Shown piece by piece: positions 21,771 to 32,746 of a DNA stretch of 64,000 bases (position 1 is the first letter of the stretch; each line of letters starts with the position of its first letter). Both the position numbers and the translations under genes were made by a program. Under the pieces are notes generated by a model that searched no databases, was not told where the DNA came from, and saw nothing but the letters and a program-made list of their open reading frames with translations. This DNA comes from Adiantum capillus-veneris (lineage: Eukaryota > Streptophyta > Polypodiopsida > Polypodiales > Pteridaceae), in assembly GCA_014529385.2 (NCBI GenBank), contig CM043959.1, positions 47,408,428 through 47,472,427 on the forward strand. Direction: 5' to 3'.

Positions 21771-22910
21771 ATGATCACTTGTGTGTTTGTGTTGAAGGAA
21801 AATGCCCCTTTATATCATGGGAGGGAAGTGTTATCAAAGAAGATAGATTTTTTGTTGAGATGTGTTTTACCTGAAAGTCTACCATCCTCCAAAAAATATG
21901 CTTTTATAAGAAAAACTAGGAAGTACAAAATGCTTGATGATGTGCTTTACATGAAAGGAAGTGATTTGGTTTTGTGTACCCTGGAAAGAGGAAATTTATA
22001 AGATTTTGGAAGAAAATCATTAGGGATCTTGTGGAGGTCATTTTGCCATGAAGATCATGTTGCATAAAATTTTGCAAGAAGGCTATGTGTGACCATTAGG
22101 GATCTTGTGGAGGTCATTTTGCCATGAAGATCATGTTGCATAAAATTTTGCAAGAAGGCTATGTGTGACCAAGCATTCAAAGGGATGCTAAGCATTGGTC
22201 CAAGTCTTGTTTTCCTTTTGAGAAAATGGGAAAGAGAATTTTGAAGCCCGAATTACGAAAGAAAATTCTAGCTTTGATGTGTTTGAAAAATGGGTTCTTG
22301 ATGCTATTGGACCCTTACCCATGACTAGTAAAATAAATGCTTACATCTTGACAGCAGTGGATTATTTATCACATTGGGCAAAAGCCAAAGCTGTCAAATA
22401 GATTACTAGTAAGGAAATGGGAAAGTTTGTATATGAGCATATATGCTGCAAATTTGGTGTGCCACTAGAACTACTTTTTTGATAGAGGGCCAGGATTTAG
22501 AGGAGAGCTCTTTGATTTCCTATGAAAAAAGCTCAATATACAACACATGTACAGTTCTCCTTATTATCCACAATGCAATGGTCTCAATGAGAGGTTCAAT
22601 GGACAAGTGGTGAAAATCTTGACAAAGATGACCCAGACACATGGGAAAACTTGGGATTCAAAATTTCCTTGTGCATTATGGGCCTACAAGACTACTATCA
22701 AAACGAGCACAAGGTTTTCTTGTTACCACTTGGTCTATGGCAAGGAAGCATTATTGCCAATTGAAGTGGAGATTCTTGCACTCAAATTGTTTTTAGTAGG
22801 AGATGAGCAAAGAGATACTTGGCAGAAAAGGCTATTGGATCTCGAATTTTTGCAATTGGACAAAGTTTTGTCTTTGAGCTACTATGAAGAAGTGTCAAAG
22901 AAGGGTTAGC
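21771..22910 (+). pseudogene. TE-D integrase (broken by a tandem duplication and stops)
   Basis: Integrase blocks lie in several frames: KMLDDVLYMKGSDLVLC, then a zinc finger region with GSCGGHFAMKIMLHKILQEGY. The core shows YPQCNGLNERFNG with the catalytic Glu (N-E-R) near 22575, and WAYKTTIKTSTRFSCYHLVY. A perfect 76-bp tandem duplication (22019-22170) splits the zinc finger and shifts the frame. Further stops occur around 22300-22520. Beyond 22910, a C-terminal tail (KGDLVVRYNSKLDNTFQKKF) continues in decayed form to about 23130. Confidence 0.75.
22019..22170. repeat. Perfect 76-bp tandem duplication
   Basis: Two adjacent identical 76-bp copies (22019-22094 and 22095-22170) inside the TE-D integrase. 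The length is not a multiple of three. Perfect identity in an otherwise decayed element means that it arose late, or that it is an assembly artefact. Confidence 0.95.
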
Positions 22911-23277
22911 TAAAGGCTAATGAATGCATAAAGGATAAGGGAATTGAAAAAGGTGATCTTGTGGTGCGATACAATAGTAAGTTGGACAATACCTTTCAAA
23001 AAAAGTTTCAAATTAAATGGGAAGGTCCTTTTACTATTGTGAACGTTTGACAATGGCACATATCAGCAGGTAGATTTGGGTGGTGCACAGCATAAATACC
23101 GTGTTAATAGTTATAGATTGAAGAAATATCTGGCATGTTTGATGAAAATTTTGACAGATGAAATGCTATCAATGGAGGAAGATAGTATGAAGATATTTGA
23201 GAATGTGAATGAGGTTTCTCGGAATGAGCTGCAGTAGTTGTTCACCCTAGAAACCTCTGCTTGTCCTGAATGATCAA

Positions 23278-23303
23278 GCAGGCTAGGGAGGATTGGTAGG
23301 CTA
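23278..23303 (+). other. TE-D polypurine tract
   Basis: AGGCTAGGGAGGATTGGTAG lies directly before the 3' LTR, as expected for second-strand priming. It resembles the tract before the TE-G 3' LTR (AGGCTAGGGGGTGGGC). Confidence 0.55.
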
Positions 23304-24544
23304 TGTCAGGTATTTTTTGGATGAGCATAAAGTCAGTAGATCATGCCAAAAATCTTGCCCACTAGCCTCATGTATATATGTGTACATAGCCCTGCAATTC
23401 TTGGAAGTGACCATGTAAAAATTCATATACAAAGGTGTGATTTTGTCAGGCTTGTATGCTAAAGTTATAGGTTTTTTGAGTCCCCAAGACATGGATTTTA
23501 ATAAATACTTTCAGCTGTTCTTTATAGCGCATGAATTGAACTTGTACATCATAAGTTGTGAGCATCCGAAGTGGGTGGTCTCAACTTAGAAAGTGATTGC
23601 GAGTGCATGCAACAAAGGCAACTATACCAACTTGGTGATTGGAATTGGAAATGTTGAGATTCAAGATTTCTAGAGATATCCGAGATGATGGGCTCCAAGC
23701 CGTGTGTTACGGTGTGTCATTCGATGACCGCCGCAACAAGTTATGCATTGGGAAAGGTGTCCGAGAAGTTCTCCTACTTGGAGGAGAAGCTAGAAATTAA
23801 TTGTGCATGAGGGAGTTGGGAGGATTGTGGAGGAAATTGACATGTGGCTTGGGAATTATCCTACATGGAAAGGGAAAGGGACAGAATGGGGGGTATATAT
23901 GGAAAATGGGGAGCACCCATTAGGTGTATCACTTGGTGCAACACTTGAGATGATGGGCTCGTAGGCTCTTGGAGAGAGAAAGGCGCTTTTTCCATTTGTC
24001 CACACTCCCTACCCACACATACCTTGTCAACTTTTGGTCCAATCATGGACACTTTCCCCCACCCCATTCCCTTGGTCAAAAGGTTCGTGACACCTCATTT
24101 TTTACCCAGAAAAGGGCAAAAATGAACCAATTAAAAGAGGCCTACAAAGAGAGCCTTGTCGGTTGAGAGGAGAGAGGAAATTTTTGGGGACGAAAGATAA
24201 GAAAGACCCCCATTTTAATAGCTAAAACAACTCCACAACTTTCAAAGAGCTCATTTTTGAGCAAGAAAGAGTACACCCCCGATTTCAAGTGACCATAACT
24301 CTTTCATCCTTCATCTGTTTTTTGCCTATGGATACTCTACGGATATATCCACAGGAGGAGCTTTGTCATGATTTCCTTGGTTTCTCCTAATTTCAAGTGT
24401 GTCTCATGCTTGAAGGGTTTTTCATAAATCTCTATAGGTGTTTATCACAGGTGTTTTCGACAGAGTAATAGTTCTTCCTTCCGACGGTGTGATTTGTGCA
24501 AGGCTATAGAGGCACTCGTTTTTCTTGTTGTTTGCACCGTAACA
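23304..24544 (+). repeat. TE-D 3' LTR
   Basis: It starts TGTCAGGTATTTTTTGG and ends CCGTAACA. It matches the 5' LTR across its length with many substitutions and small indels. Confidence 0.85.
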
Positions 24545-25737
24545 ATGCCAACGGTGTTGTGCCTATTTGTGGGAATGGGGTGAAAGACGAGGTTTGACCT
24601 ACATTTTCAAGGTTTTGCCAAACTGATGATTTGGGCCAGAATCTGCCATGATATTAGGATATGATTAAAATGTATGCATTATGTGGGTTTTGCAAACCAA
24701 ACGTGCCTCAAAGTGAACCAATTGGACTCGCAGGTCAAGATTGAATGAAGGGCTGGTTTTATGCTTAAAAAGGTAGAGCTTGAAGTGTTGAGTAACCTGG
24801 TCTAGATGGCTCATCAAAGAGAGCTGTGGAGCCCAAGATATTAGAGTTTGAAGTTGTAGTGCATTGCAGATCCTTGATGAACAGGGCAGCTAGAAACAGG
24901 TGGCCCAAGTGGATTTCGATGAATAGACCCGTAGTGCTTGAATTATGGAGCATACCCATCTTTTCAGACTGCAAATCGGAGGTATGGATTGCAAGTTATG
25001 GCCATTTGAAGTTTTGTTGGGGGCCGGGTTTGACCACATGGGAAGTTGTGCCATTTTGCATCTTCTCAACCACGACAGGGTTCCAAAGGGTAGTATGGAC
25101 CAAGGTGAATCAACAAGAACTGAAAGCACCTCAATCGGAGTCCGAACCAGAAAGTTGTCATAGTTTGAAGCCGGCCATCGGTCCCGACGTCATGGTACCA
25201 GTTTGAATTTTGGCAGTTTGGACGGACTCGAAAGAGGGCCCAAGAAAATTAAGGTGCGGATCTCATGGGAAGGTTTGAATCAAGGGCCAACTCTATCAGA
25301 TGACTTTTCCCGATAATCAGATCACTGTGCAAAGAATAGCATGCAATTTAAAAAGGGTGTAGGACAAAATTTTGCAAGGGCTTCAAATGGGATTTTCAAA
25401 GGATATGTGGAAGTGGCTCATGTGCTTCCATGTGGCATAGAGAAACCCCACATGCGGGGAGCTGCCTTGGAAGTTTGGGTACAAGATTTGAGCCATGAGC
25501 CCCATTTGGTAGACAAGGTGGGAGAGAGGAGCTCTCCTCCCCTAGGCTATGGTGCTCCAAATCGGGCACTGCATGTTGGAGGCCCTGGTTCTGCACAGGT
25601 GCGCCTGGTGGTGGATGAGGAATTTTTGGCCACCCGGTGGCATCATGGAGGCACTTAGAGTCGATCGGTGGTGTTTTGGGATTACTTATGTGGCGTCCCG
25701 CGTCCTAGATCAGAAAAATCCTTTTGAATAAATACAA
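24545..25737. other. Non-coding stretch, no gene recognised
   Basis: About 1.2 kb downstream of TE-D. Open frames exist (for example about 24826-25206) but show no family motif. It may be leader or LTR sequence of a lost element. Confidence 0.4.
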
Positions 25738-25761
25738 CCCCCCCCCCCCCCCCCCCCCCCC
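25738..25761. repeat. Poly-C run
   Basis: 24 consecutive C residues, directly followed by a short perfect hairpin (25762-25783). Confidence 0.95.
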
Positions 25762-25783
25762 GCACTAGCGACCCCGCTAGTGC
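25762..25783. other. Hairpin between poly-C and (GA)n
   Basis: GCACTAGCG pairs perfectly with CGCTAGTGC around a 4-nt loop (ACCC). Confidence 0.8.
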
Positions 25784-25811
25784 TCGGGGTGAGGGTGGGT
25801 TCATGTGGGGG

Positions 25812-25991
<180 letters not shown>

Positions 25992-26065
25992 TAAAGTGGG
26001 CGGCTCAAGCCGCAGGCCGGGCAAAGCAAAGGGGTAAGACCAATCAAAGGGGGCGAGTCATGTGC

Positions 26066-26068
<3 letters not shown>

Positions 26069-26149
<81 letters not shown>
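26069..26149. repeat. (GA)n microsatellite
   Basis: About 81 bp of GA dinucleotides, separated from the longer array by about 80 bp. Confidence 0.98.
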
Positions 26150-26153
<4 letters not shown>

Positions 26154-26858
26154 AAGCTTAACCTATGTGGCAACCATGCAAGGTAATACCACATTAAGAT
26201 GCACCAAGTGTATCAAATGCATGGAAAATTCTAAATGAGCTCATGGTGAGAGTTGCACGGCCAAGAGAAGTCCAATTTTTCCTTTTTTTGGATTGGCACC
26301 TCCTATAAGAGGAGCTCTTTATGAAGTTGAAGGGGTTCTGTTTTTTGTTTTCTCTTCTTTAAAGGTCAATTTTTGAGCATTATTGGGAGGGCTTCTTGGG
26401 GATCCGACCGCAGCGGTGAGCAGCTCTTTTGCTAGACAACAGTTGGAGAAGACAAGGGAAGGACGGGAAAAGCATCGATAGCACAAAACAACTAGATGGC
26501 GATGCAATTTGGGGGAGTTTTTCTGAGCCGAGGGTTGCAGTTCAAAGGGCATACCAAAGCGGGCATATGCAACAAAATTGTAAAAGAGAAATTGGGAAAA
26601 TTGAAGTTGTATCTACTACCAGTTGAATAGATCTCTTAAATCTCCAATCTATGTTTCTTATCACCGTGTCTATTAATATTGTTCTTTTTGTAGTCTTCTC
26701 TCTCAAACCCCCTTTATTCAGTAGTATTACGTGTATTAAACTATTAATTAAGTCTATCTACACTCTTTTATCCGAGTTTGAGTGCCTTTTGAGCTCTTTT
26801 CTACAGCCAAAGGCCCGGTGCATTCGCGGTCAACCTTGGAGAACCACGCATTCCAACA
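26150..26858 (+). repeat. Possible TE-E LTR
   Basis: It ends CCAACA at 26858, immediately upstream of a primer-site-like sequence. A TATA-like CCTATAAGAGG occurs near 26308. The start is not defined and I see no second copy, so this is inference from the junction alone. Confidence 0.4.
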
Positions 26859-26861
26859 ATT

Positions 26862-26879
26862 TGGTGAACCCGATGTGAA
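26862..26879 (+). other. TE-E primer binding site (tRNA-Trp-like)
   Basis: TGGTGAACCCGATGTGAA follows CCAACA by three bases. By eye it is close to the complement of a plant tRNA-Trp 3' end, with about three mismatches. The tRNA assignment is uncertain. Confidence 0.45.
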
Positions 26880-27014
26880 ACTGACCGGGGTAGACAGAGC
26901 CAGACATGGCGACAAGATAAGTGAAAGAGATGCCACAAATTAAAGGGCTAATGGCTGTTATTTTGCAGCAACAAAAAAAAGGAATTTAAAGAGACAGAAA
27001 GCTGGAAGCGGGAG

Positions 27015-28248
27015 ATGGTAAGACAGTTGGCACTTGAAAATGCCAAATGCTCAGTTTTTTATCAGCAGGGGATTTCTGATGGCTATGATCCTGCAAGTTA
27101 CTTGCAATGTTATGAAGAGGAACTAGAGCTGCATGGGATGCCAAAAGAGAATTGGATTCTAAAGTTTGACAGGTTTGTGATCCTCAATTTTATTGAGCGC
27201 GTCCAGAAGCTACAACAGTAGAATCTGCATAGGTGGAGCAAGTTTAAAGTTGATGTCATCCATGAATGATGGGATCCAAGCATGTATGAAGATGATGAGA
27301 ATTGTGATAATGTGCCTATTTATGTGGAGGTTTTCAATCAGATTCAGGCTAATCTTGACACTACTATTGATGAGTGTTTACTTGAGGATGAAATGCTATT
27401 ACAAGATAAAGACGATGAAGAAGTTGTTCACGCAGTCTATGCAAAGCTGGGGATTGCAAATTTCATGATGAAAGTTGAAGCTGCAGACGTACAGGGTCGA
27501 GAAAGGCATGATGAATCACATGGTTTGTATACACATGAGGGATCATAGGGTGTAGTTGTATATGAGCATCAACAAGGTTTGGATACACTAGATTTAGCAG
27601 GCTTGAATGTTCAAGAAAATGTGTTTGCAGATCCGCAAGGTGCTTATTTAGAGGGGGTGCATACACCTTCTTTATCAAGCTTTGTCGATGCAAGGGACAC
27701 AATGTGGCAGATTGATCCCCATTTTGGTGATGCTTATTTAGAGGGGGTGCATGATCAAGTGCAATCTCTTGGTGTTTCCTATGATTGGGATCATTGTGCT
27801 GATCATATGGATCGGGCGGTGGATGCTATTTTCCATGAGCATAATGATCTTTGTGCTATAGAAGTTCAAAAATACTTGGATGAGGAAGAGAAGATTCAAG
27901 ATCAATCTGTAGGCACGAATGGCTAATGTTGTGCATACCATATGTGAAAAACCTAGTTTGCTACCTGAGATGTGCAGGGTAGAGAATTCCTCTCAAGTGG
28001 TGGATCCAGAGCTTATGTGTTTATTGGACGAAGCTTTGGAGGGATTCTCAGTTATGGATGCTAAGGGTAATGAGCAATCTAATTTCGTGCATAAGCAACT
28101 TTATCCAAATGAAGATGATGAGGACCTTATGCAATTAGTGAATGAGGTTCTACTAAATTTTGGGTATGTACCACAAAGGGAATCTTTTCTTGATGATTCT
28201 CGAGAACCACATGAAGAGATTTTTTCCAGGGCACTCACGGACTCATGA
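27015..28248 (+). pseudogene. TE-E gag-like remnant with acidic tail
   Basis: One frame (27015-27926) is interrupted by three stops (near 27219, 27267 and 27546). Its start recalls the end of a Gag core (ASYLQCYEEELELHGMPKEN, WILKFDRF). The rest is acidic and of no known family. It contains a repeated word, AYLEGVH, encoded twice by nearly identical DNA about 90 bp apart (27642 and 27732). A second frame (27919-28248) continues with a similar acidic composition. No zinc knuckle, protease or RT follows before 28308. I do not recognise the family; a non-autonomous element is possible. Confidence 0.4.
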
Positions 28249-28307
28249 CAGCACCAAAATTTTACTTCTCAAAGGGATAAAGCTACATTACCAATGCTCC
28301 TACCTGT

Positions 28308-28591
28308 TGTAAGGAGTTTCTTGGAAGAAGTGATTGCGCATATCTACATACCCATGCATGGTGCATCGAATAAAGAATTGCCCATTTTCCAAAGCCAGGT
28401 GGCTATGTGGGGCCCACATGTGTACAGGTAGGACATCATGTACATAGTGCATTGATTTTCACTATCACCAGTACCAGTGTGTTTTTTCTATAATAATGAG
28501 GAGTTGGTAGCGCCTAAGAGATTCTCAAGGAAGCTATCCGCGGGTTGACGATATGAGGTAAGCAGGTGCGTCAAATGGCATCTAGTGGCGT
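28308..28591 (+). repeat. TE-F LTR, left fragment
   Basis: It starts TGTAAGGAGTTTCTTGG and is similar along its length to the first 280 bp of the TE-G LTR. It is interrupted at 28591 by TE-G. Its sequence resumes at 43008. Confidence 0.85.
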
Positions 28592-29500
28592 TGTCAGGAG
28601 TTTTTTGGAGCAAGGGATTGCACATATGTACATACCCATGCATGGTGCATCGAATAAAGGATTGCCCATTTGCCAGAGCCAGGTGGTTACGTGGGGCCCA
28701 CATGTGTACATGTAGGATAGCATGTACATAGTGCATCGATTTTCACTATTACTAGTACCAGTGTGTTTTTTCTATAATAATGAGGAGTTGGTAGTGCGTA
28801 AAACTTCTCGAGGAAGCTATCCGCGAGCCGACGACATGAGGTAAGCAGGTGCGTCAGATGGCATCTAGTGGCGTCAAGACGGCGAATGGGGTCAATACTT
28901 GCACGTGGATGAGTACGGACACAACGTGGGTGTTTTCTTGTGAGAGTTATGCAGAAAGGTCATCATTAGAACCACTTTCTGGGGCCACTTCACGTGGTTG
29001 CGAAACGCATTATTGAAAAGAAATGAGTGCCAGGTGTGCGGATGATGCAAAAAGGTGACAACTATGCACTGCGAGGTCAGTTTTTGGCCTGTTCGGGGTC
29101 CGTTTGAGGTCATCTAAAAGGCCAAGGGTGACCAAGTGATAAAGCTAAGTGTGGGAACTGAAAAAATAGAGAGAAGACCAGAAAAAACGTGGAGAAGAGA
29201 GGAGGAACAGCCGCAGGTGTGTTTTTGGGGTTTTTGGAGCCTGTTTTGGCCATAAACTGCTCATCCGAGGTCGAATTTGAGCACTTTGACAATGTAGACT
29301 GGGGTTTTGGGACGTTCTCGATGCGATGGCGCTGTCGCTTTTGCCAAATTCCTTCCTCTTTTTCTTCTGTTTTGGCTATGTAAGTTTCTCCTATGAGCGA
29401 AGTTTCTGCTCCAGTTTGTGATTGTATCTGGCTTATTTTACCCATATTGTGTGAGCTATTTGTCCCATTGGTGTTGGCCCAAGCTCATTTGTATCTAAAC
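28592..29500 (+). repeat. TE-G 5' LTR, left part
   Basis: It begins TGTCAGGAGTTTTTTGG and ends at the TE-H target site (TAAAC, 29496-29500). It matches 41789-42694 of the intact 3' LTR. Confidence 0.95.
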
Positions 29501-29905
29501 TATTAGTGCCTGATTTATCAGGGCTTTCAGGGCAGTCAGGCTATTACTTTTTGAACTGTAATTAAAACCTTTATCTTTGAACCTTAGGGATAAGTGAACA
29601 TGGGTATTTTATATTTTTGGGGAAGTTAGTGTGTGTCTCGTGAATTCTCAGGACGAGAAGCAGTTAGGGGCATTCTTGTCGAAGCAGTTCTCTCTCTCCT
29701 GATCTCGTACTGCTGTTTTTACTCTGTAATTAGGTGATGATGATGAAGATAACCTGATGGCAGTCTCTTTTCCTCTTCCTTATGGTGTTCTTTGCTTATT
29801 TACTTTGCAGTATGGTGTTTGAAGTATGCAGTTTCCTGCTTCTTGTTTGATATGTACTGTATGTTAACTCCATGGGTTGTTTGTTATGGCAATGTGTGCC
29901 TAACA
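29501..29905 (+). repeat. TE-H 5' LTR
   Basis: It starts TATTAGTGCC, where the first dinucleotide is TA instead of the TG kept in the 3' LTR. It ends CCTAACA. A TTTTATAT stretch near 29607 could act as a TATA box. Confidence 0.95.
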
Positions 29906-29907
29906 TT

Positions 29908-29925
29908 TGGCGATCCTGCTATTGG
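29908..29925 (+). other. TE-H primer binding site
   Basis: TGGCGATCCTGCTATTGG starts two bases after the LTR. It shares its first eight bases with the TE-L primer site (TGGCGATCACGGTGGGAC). I do not recognise the tRNA. Confidence 0.55.
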
Positions 29926-29961
29926 TTCGAATTTCACCTAAAACCATATGGGTTCTAAGGA

Positions 29962-30234
29962 ATGAATCACAGCGGCGACATGTTCCCTGATAGTGACCGT
30001 TTGCGGGATTTTGCGAACTGGAAAACACCGGGGGAGGAGTCTGAGGAGTATGCAACAGAATTCTTGAAAGCATTCTACCCACAACTGCCCCGCGAAGTCA
30101 GAATTCTCATTCTCGAAAAGGTAGTTACAAAATTGTTACCCTTTGGAGCCTGTAATTTACCTTCAAACTACAATGTGCATAATAAAAGAATGCTAGTACA
30201 ATATTCTAGACAAGGAAGAAGCAGCAATGCATGA
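29962..30234 (+). CDS. TE-H small upstream ORF (unknown)
   Basis: A 90-codon frame starting at an ATG 50 bp after the primer site. It ends in a TGA that overlaps the gag start codon (ATGA at 30231-30234). The protein is mixed and charged (for example SEEYATEFLKAFYPQLPREV) and matches no family I know. Its start lies in the CpG-rich leader. The overlapping stop and start would allow termination-reinitiation, so it may control gag translation. Whether the protein itself matters is unknown. Confidence 0.45.
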   Translation: MNHSGDMFPDSDRLRDFANWKTPGEESEEYATEFLKAFYPQLPREVRILILEKVVTKLLPFGACNLPSNYNVHNKRMLVQYSRQGRSSNA

Positions 30235-32746
30235 GTGAATCAGGGCAGGGGTCCAATGTTCCACAACATTCATATGGAACAAGGTTTAGACTTAGAAGGG
30301 AATTCTCTGCAAGGGGGAGACAAGGAGATGAGTTAGATGGTGATGATCAACAAGAACCAGTAGGAGAACTTGCTGCAGGGGCAGAAATTGTTGGGGAGGG
30401 GACTGAATTGCATGAACCTGAAGACAGGGTGCAGGAAACCCCACCTGCAAACCAAGAAGGCCAACAAACAACTCCACCCCCAGTAAACCCACTATTGGGA
30501 CAGTTGGTTAATGCATTACTAACTCAAACACTCTTAAGGACAAGAAGGCAATTGCAGTTTGTACCTGTAAGAACAGGTAATTTACCTTTTAATCCACTTC
30601 TGGTAAGAGTACCTGCACCACTTCCAGCACCACCAATGGCTGCACCAAATCCCAAAGTGGGAGCGGCTAAGTTCAGCGGGAAGAAAACCCAAGATGCTGA
30701 TAGCCATGTTGGTCAGTTTCAAACAAGATGGTCTGTCAGTGGGTATGAGGCACTTCATCCAGATATAGTGAAGAAAGAACATTTTGCAGCAACATTGCAA
30801 GGCAAGGCCATGGATTGGTTCATCCAGTATGGCATGGGAGATTTTGCTGATTATAATGACTTGAAGCTTAGATTTCTTTTAAGGTTCAGGGAGGACAAGA
30901 CACCTGAAGATATCTTGAAGAAATTGAGAAGATTGAAACAGGAAGATCTGCTAGTGGAAGACTATGCACAAAAGTTCAGGAATTTGAATAACACGTTGGA
31001 AGCAGCCCAACAACCTTCAATGGACAGTTGGGATATTATTTTTGTAAAGGACTGAAAAAGCAGTTCAGGAGTGCAGTTGCAGGGAGACCCCCACTAGCCA
31101 CGACACAGGATTTTACTGAATTGGTGGAAGCAGCAGCTAGAGCTGAAAGGAGATATGGAGGCAAAGCAAAATTGAAAAATAAGAAGAAGAAAAAGACTGA
31201 GGATTCAGATTCTGAAGCAGAAGATTCAGATCAGGATACTGAAGAGGAAACTGATTCTGGAGATGAAGAATGGGCAGAAAAGAAGAAGAAAAAGAAGAAG
31301 AGGAAGGGAAAGAAAAAGCAGAAGAAGGACAAAGATAAGGAAAAGACTGATAAGAAGCAGGGAAAGGATATGGTTACTGCAGAAGCAGTTAACAAGATTG
31401 TTCAGGAAAAACTACAATCAATGGGGATGAATCAGTTTGCAATGTCAGAGAAACCTTATTGTCAGGTTTGTCAAAGATTTGGTCATGAATATGAGAATTG
31501 TTACTATAATCCAGATTTCAGGGGAGGAAGACCTGAGTACATTGTTCAGAAGATGAGGGAGGCAGCAGCAAATGTGGTAGCTCCACAAGGTAATCACAGG
31601 AGATATCAGGGACCTGCACCTCCAAGAAGATTTCAACATCCAAACAATTGGGGATTTCAGAATAGGGGTCAAAATAACATGCAGCAGTCACCTTGTAATT
31701 ATTGTGGGGCAACAGGACACAGACAAGGTCCTGATTGTGAGCTGTGGTGCAAACACAGAAATGATAGAGGTATTCCCATCATCAGATACAATAATACTAA
31801 CAACAATAACAACAGGCCTCAGGGGCAAAACCAACAAACTCCAGTTCAACAGCAGCAGAGACCTCCAGAGGCTAATCTTGTGGTTTTGGAAGAATGGATA
31901 GATGAAGAATGGGTTGAGGAAGAATGGGTTCAGGACAAAGTACCATGCTGTCAGGATAAGCATGAATCTGTTGACAAAGTTCAGGAATGTCAGTATACTC
32001 AGGGAATGTGCAAGCAATGCAATTGTGATTGTGCAACATGTATCGAAATTGAAGATGTTCCTGAAACCAGTAAGTGCACTGATGTCATGATAGTGACAAG
32101 ATCAAAATCAAAACCAATGAAAGAGGTTGTTCAAGAAAAAGCAGATAAAGGTACTGTTAACTGGAAAGAGCAAAAAGAAGTGAGAAATGAGACACTGAAG
32201 AAACTACAGCAATCTCAGGATGGGAATGTATTCACACATGAGTGGGAATTTCCTGCAAATGCTTTGGGCAAGCAAGGTAAAGATTTGTTGGGACAAGGAA
32301 AAGCTGTACTGAAAGAGCTGGGCAGCAGTGATGAATTTTATGAAGCTTTGTTGGCAGCTCTAATTACATTTACTGTAAAGCAGATGTTGAGGTTGGTACC
32401 TGCTTTTTCTCAACAATTGCTAAAAAAGTTAATGAATGAAGTAAATGGTAATCAGGTAATGAGTACTGATCCTGAAGAAAATAATATTGGAGAGGCATGT
32501 GAAGTTTTGCCAATGGATGTGGATTATAAAGTGCCAGTTGTTGGGGTATCTATTGGGAAAGTTTTTGTCCCAGGAGTTTTCTTGGATAGTGGTTCAGGAG
32601 TCAATATTCTTCCAGAATCTACATGCAAAAAATTAACTCTCTTGGACTGGGATCCAGCACCTTTTCAGGTAAAGATGGCAGATCAAAGGAGAGTTCAGCC
32701 TTTGGGAATTCTCAAGAATTTGTTAATTTCAGTGGGAGGATTGTAG
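30231..32746 (+). pseudogene. TE-H gag and start of protease (one frameshift, one stop)
   Basis: It starts at the ATG at 30231. A Pro/Gln-rich N-terminus leads into the Gag core (KVGAAKFSGKKTQDADSH, GKAMDWFIQYGMG, LKLRFLLRFREDKTPEDIL). Near 31027 the frame changes by what looks like a 1-nt loss; the open segment 31028-32746 continues the core (GYYFCKGLKKQF). A Lys-rich block and two zinc knuckles follow: CQVCQRFGHEYENC and CNYCGATGHRQGPDC. Next come an acidic linker with MIVTRSKSKP and a retropepsin with an intact D-S-G motif (FLDSGSGVNIL, 32585). A TAG at 32744-32746 interrupts the protease. Gag and pol share one frame, so no programmed frameshift is needed between them. Confidence 0.85.

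Larger units (their letters stand above)
16391..24544 (+). mobile_element. TE-D: complete but decayed Gypsy element with dual RNase H
   Basis: Two LTRs (16391-17627 and 23304-24544) are clearly alignable along their full length but differ at many positions, so the insertion is old. Between them, in order, lie a primer site, gag, zinc knuckle, protease, RT, RNase H, a second RNase H and integrase, then a purine-rich tract. A second RNase H between the first RNase H and integrase is a known hallmark of the Tat/Ogre lineage. The coding region carries many stops and frame changes, so it cannot be autonomous now. I could not find a matching target-site duplication. Confidence 0.9.

Noticed and set aside
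16386-24553. GGTGT as the TE-D target-site duplication
   Set aside because: It would need the 3' LTR to extend past its aligned end; the match is probably chance in an old element.
24826-25206. A 126-codon open frame as a host gene
   Set aside because: No family motif and no ATG context or codon signal; there are overlapping open frames of similar length on the other strand.
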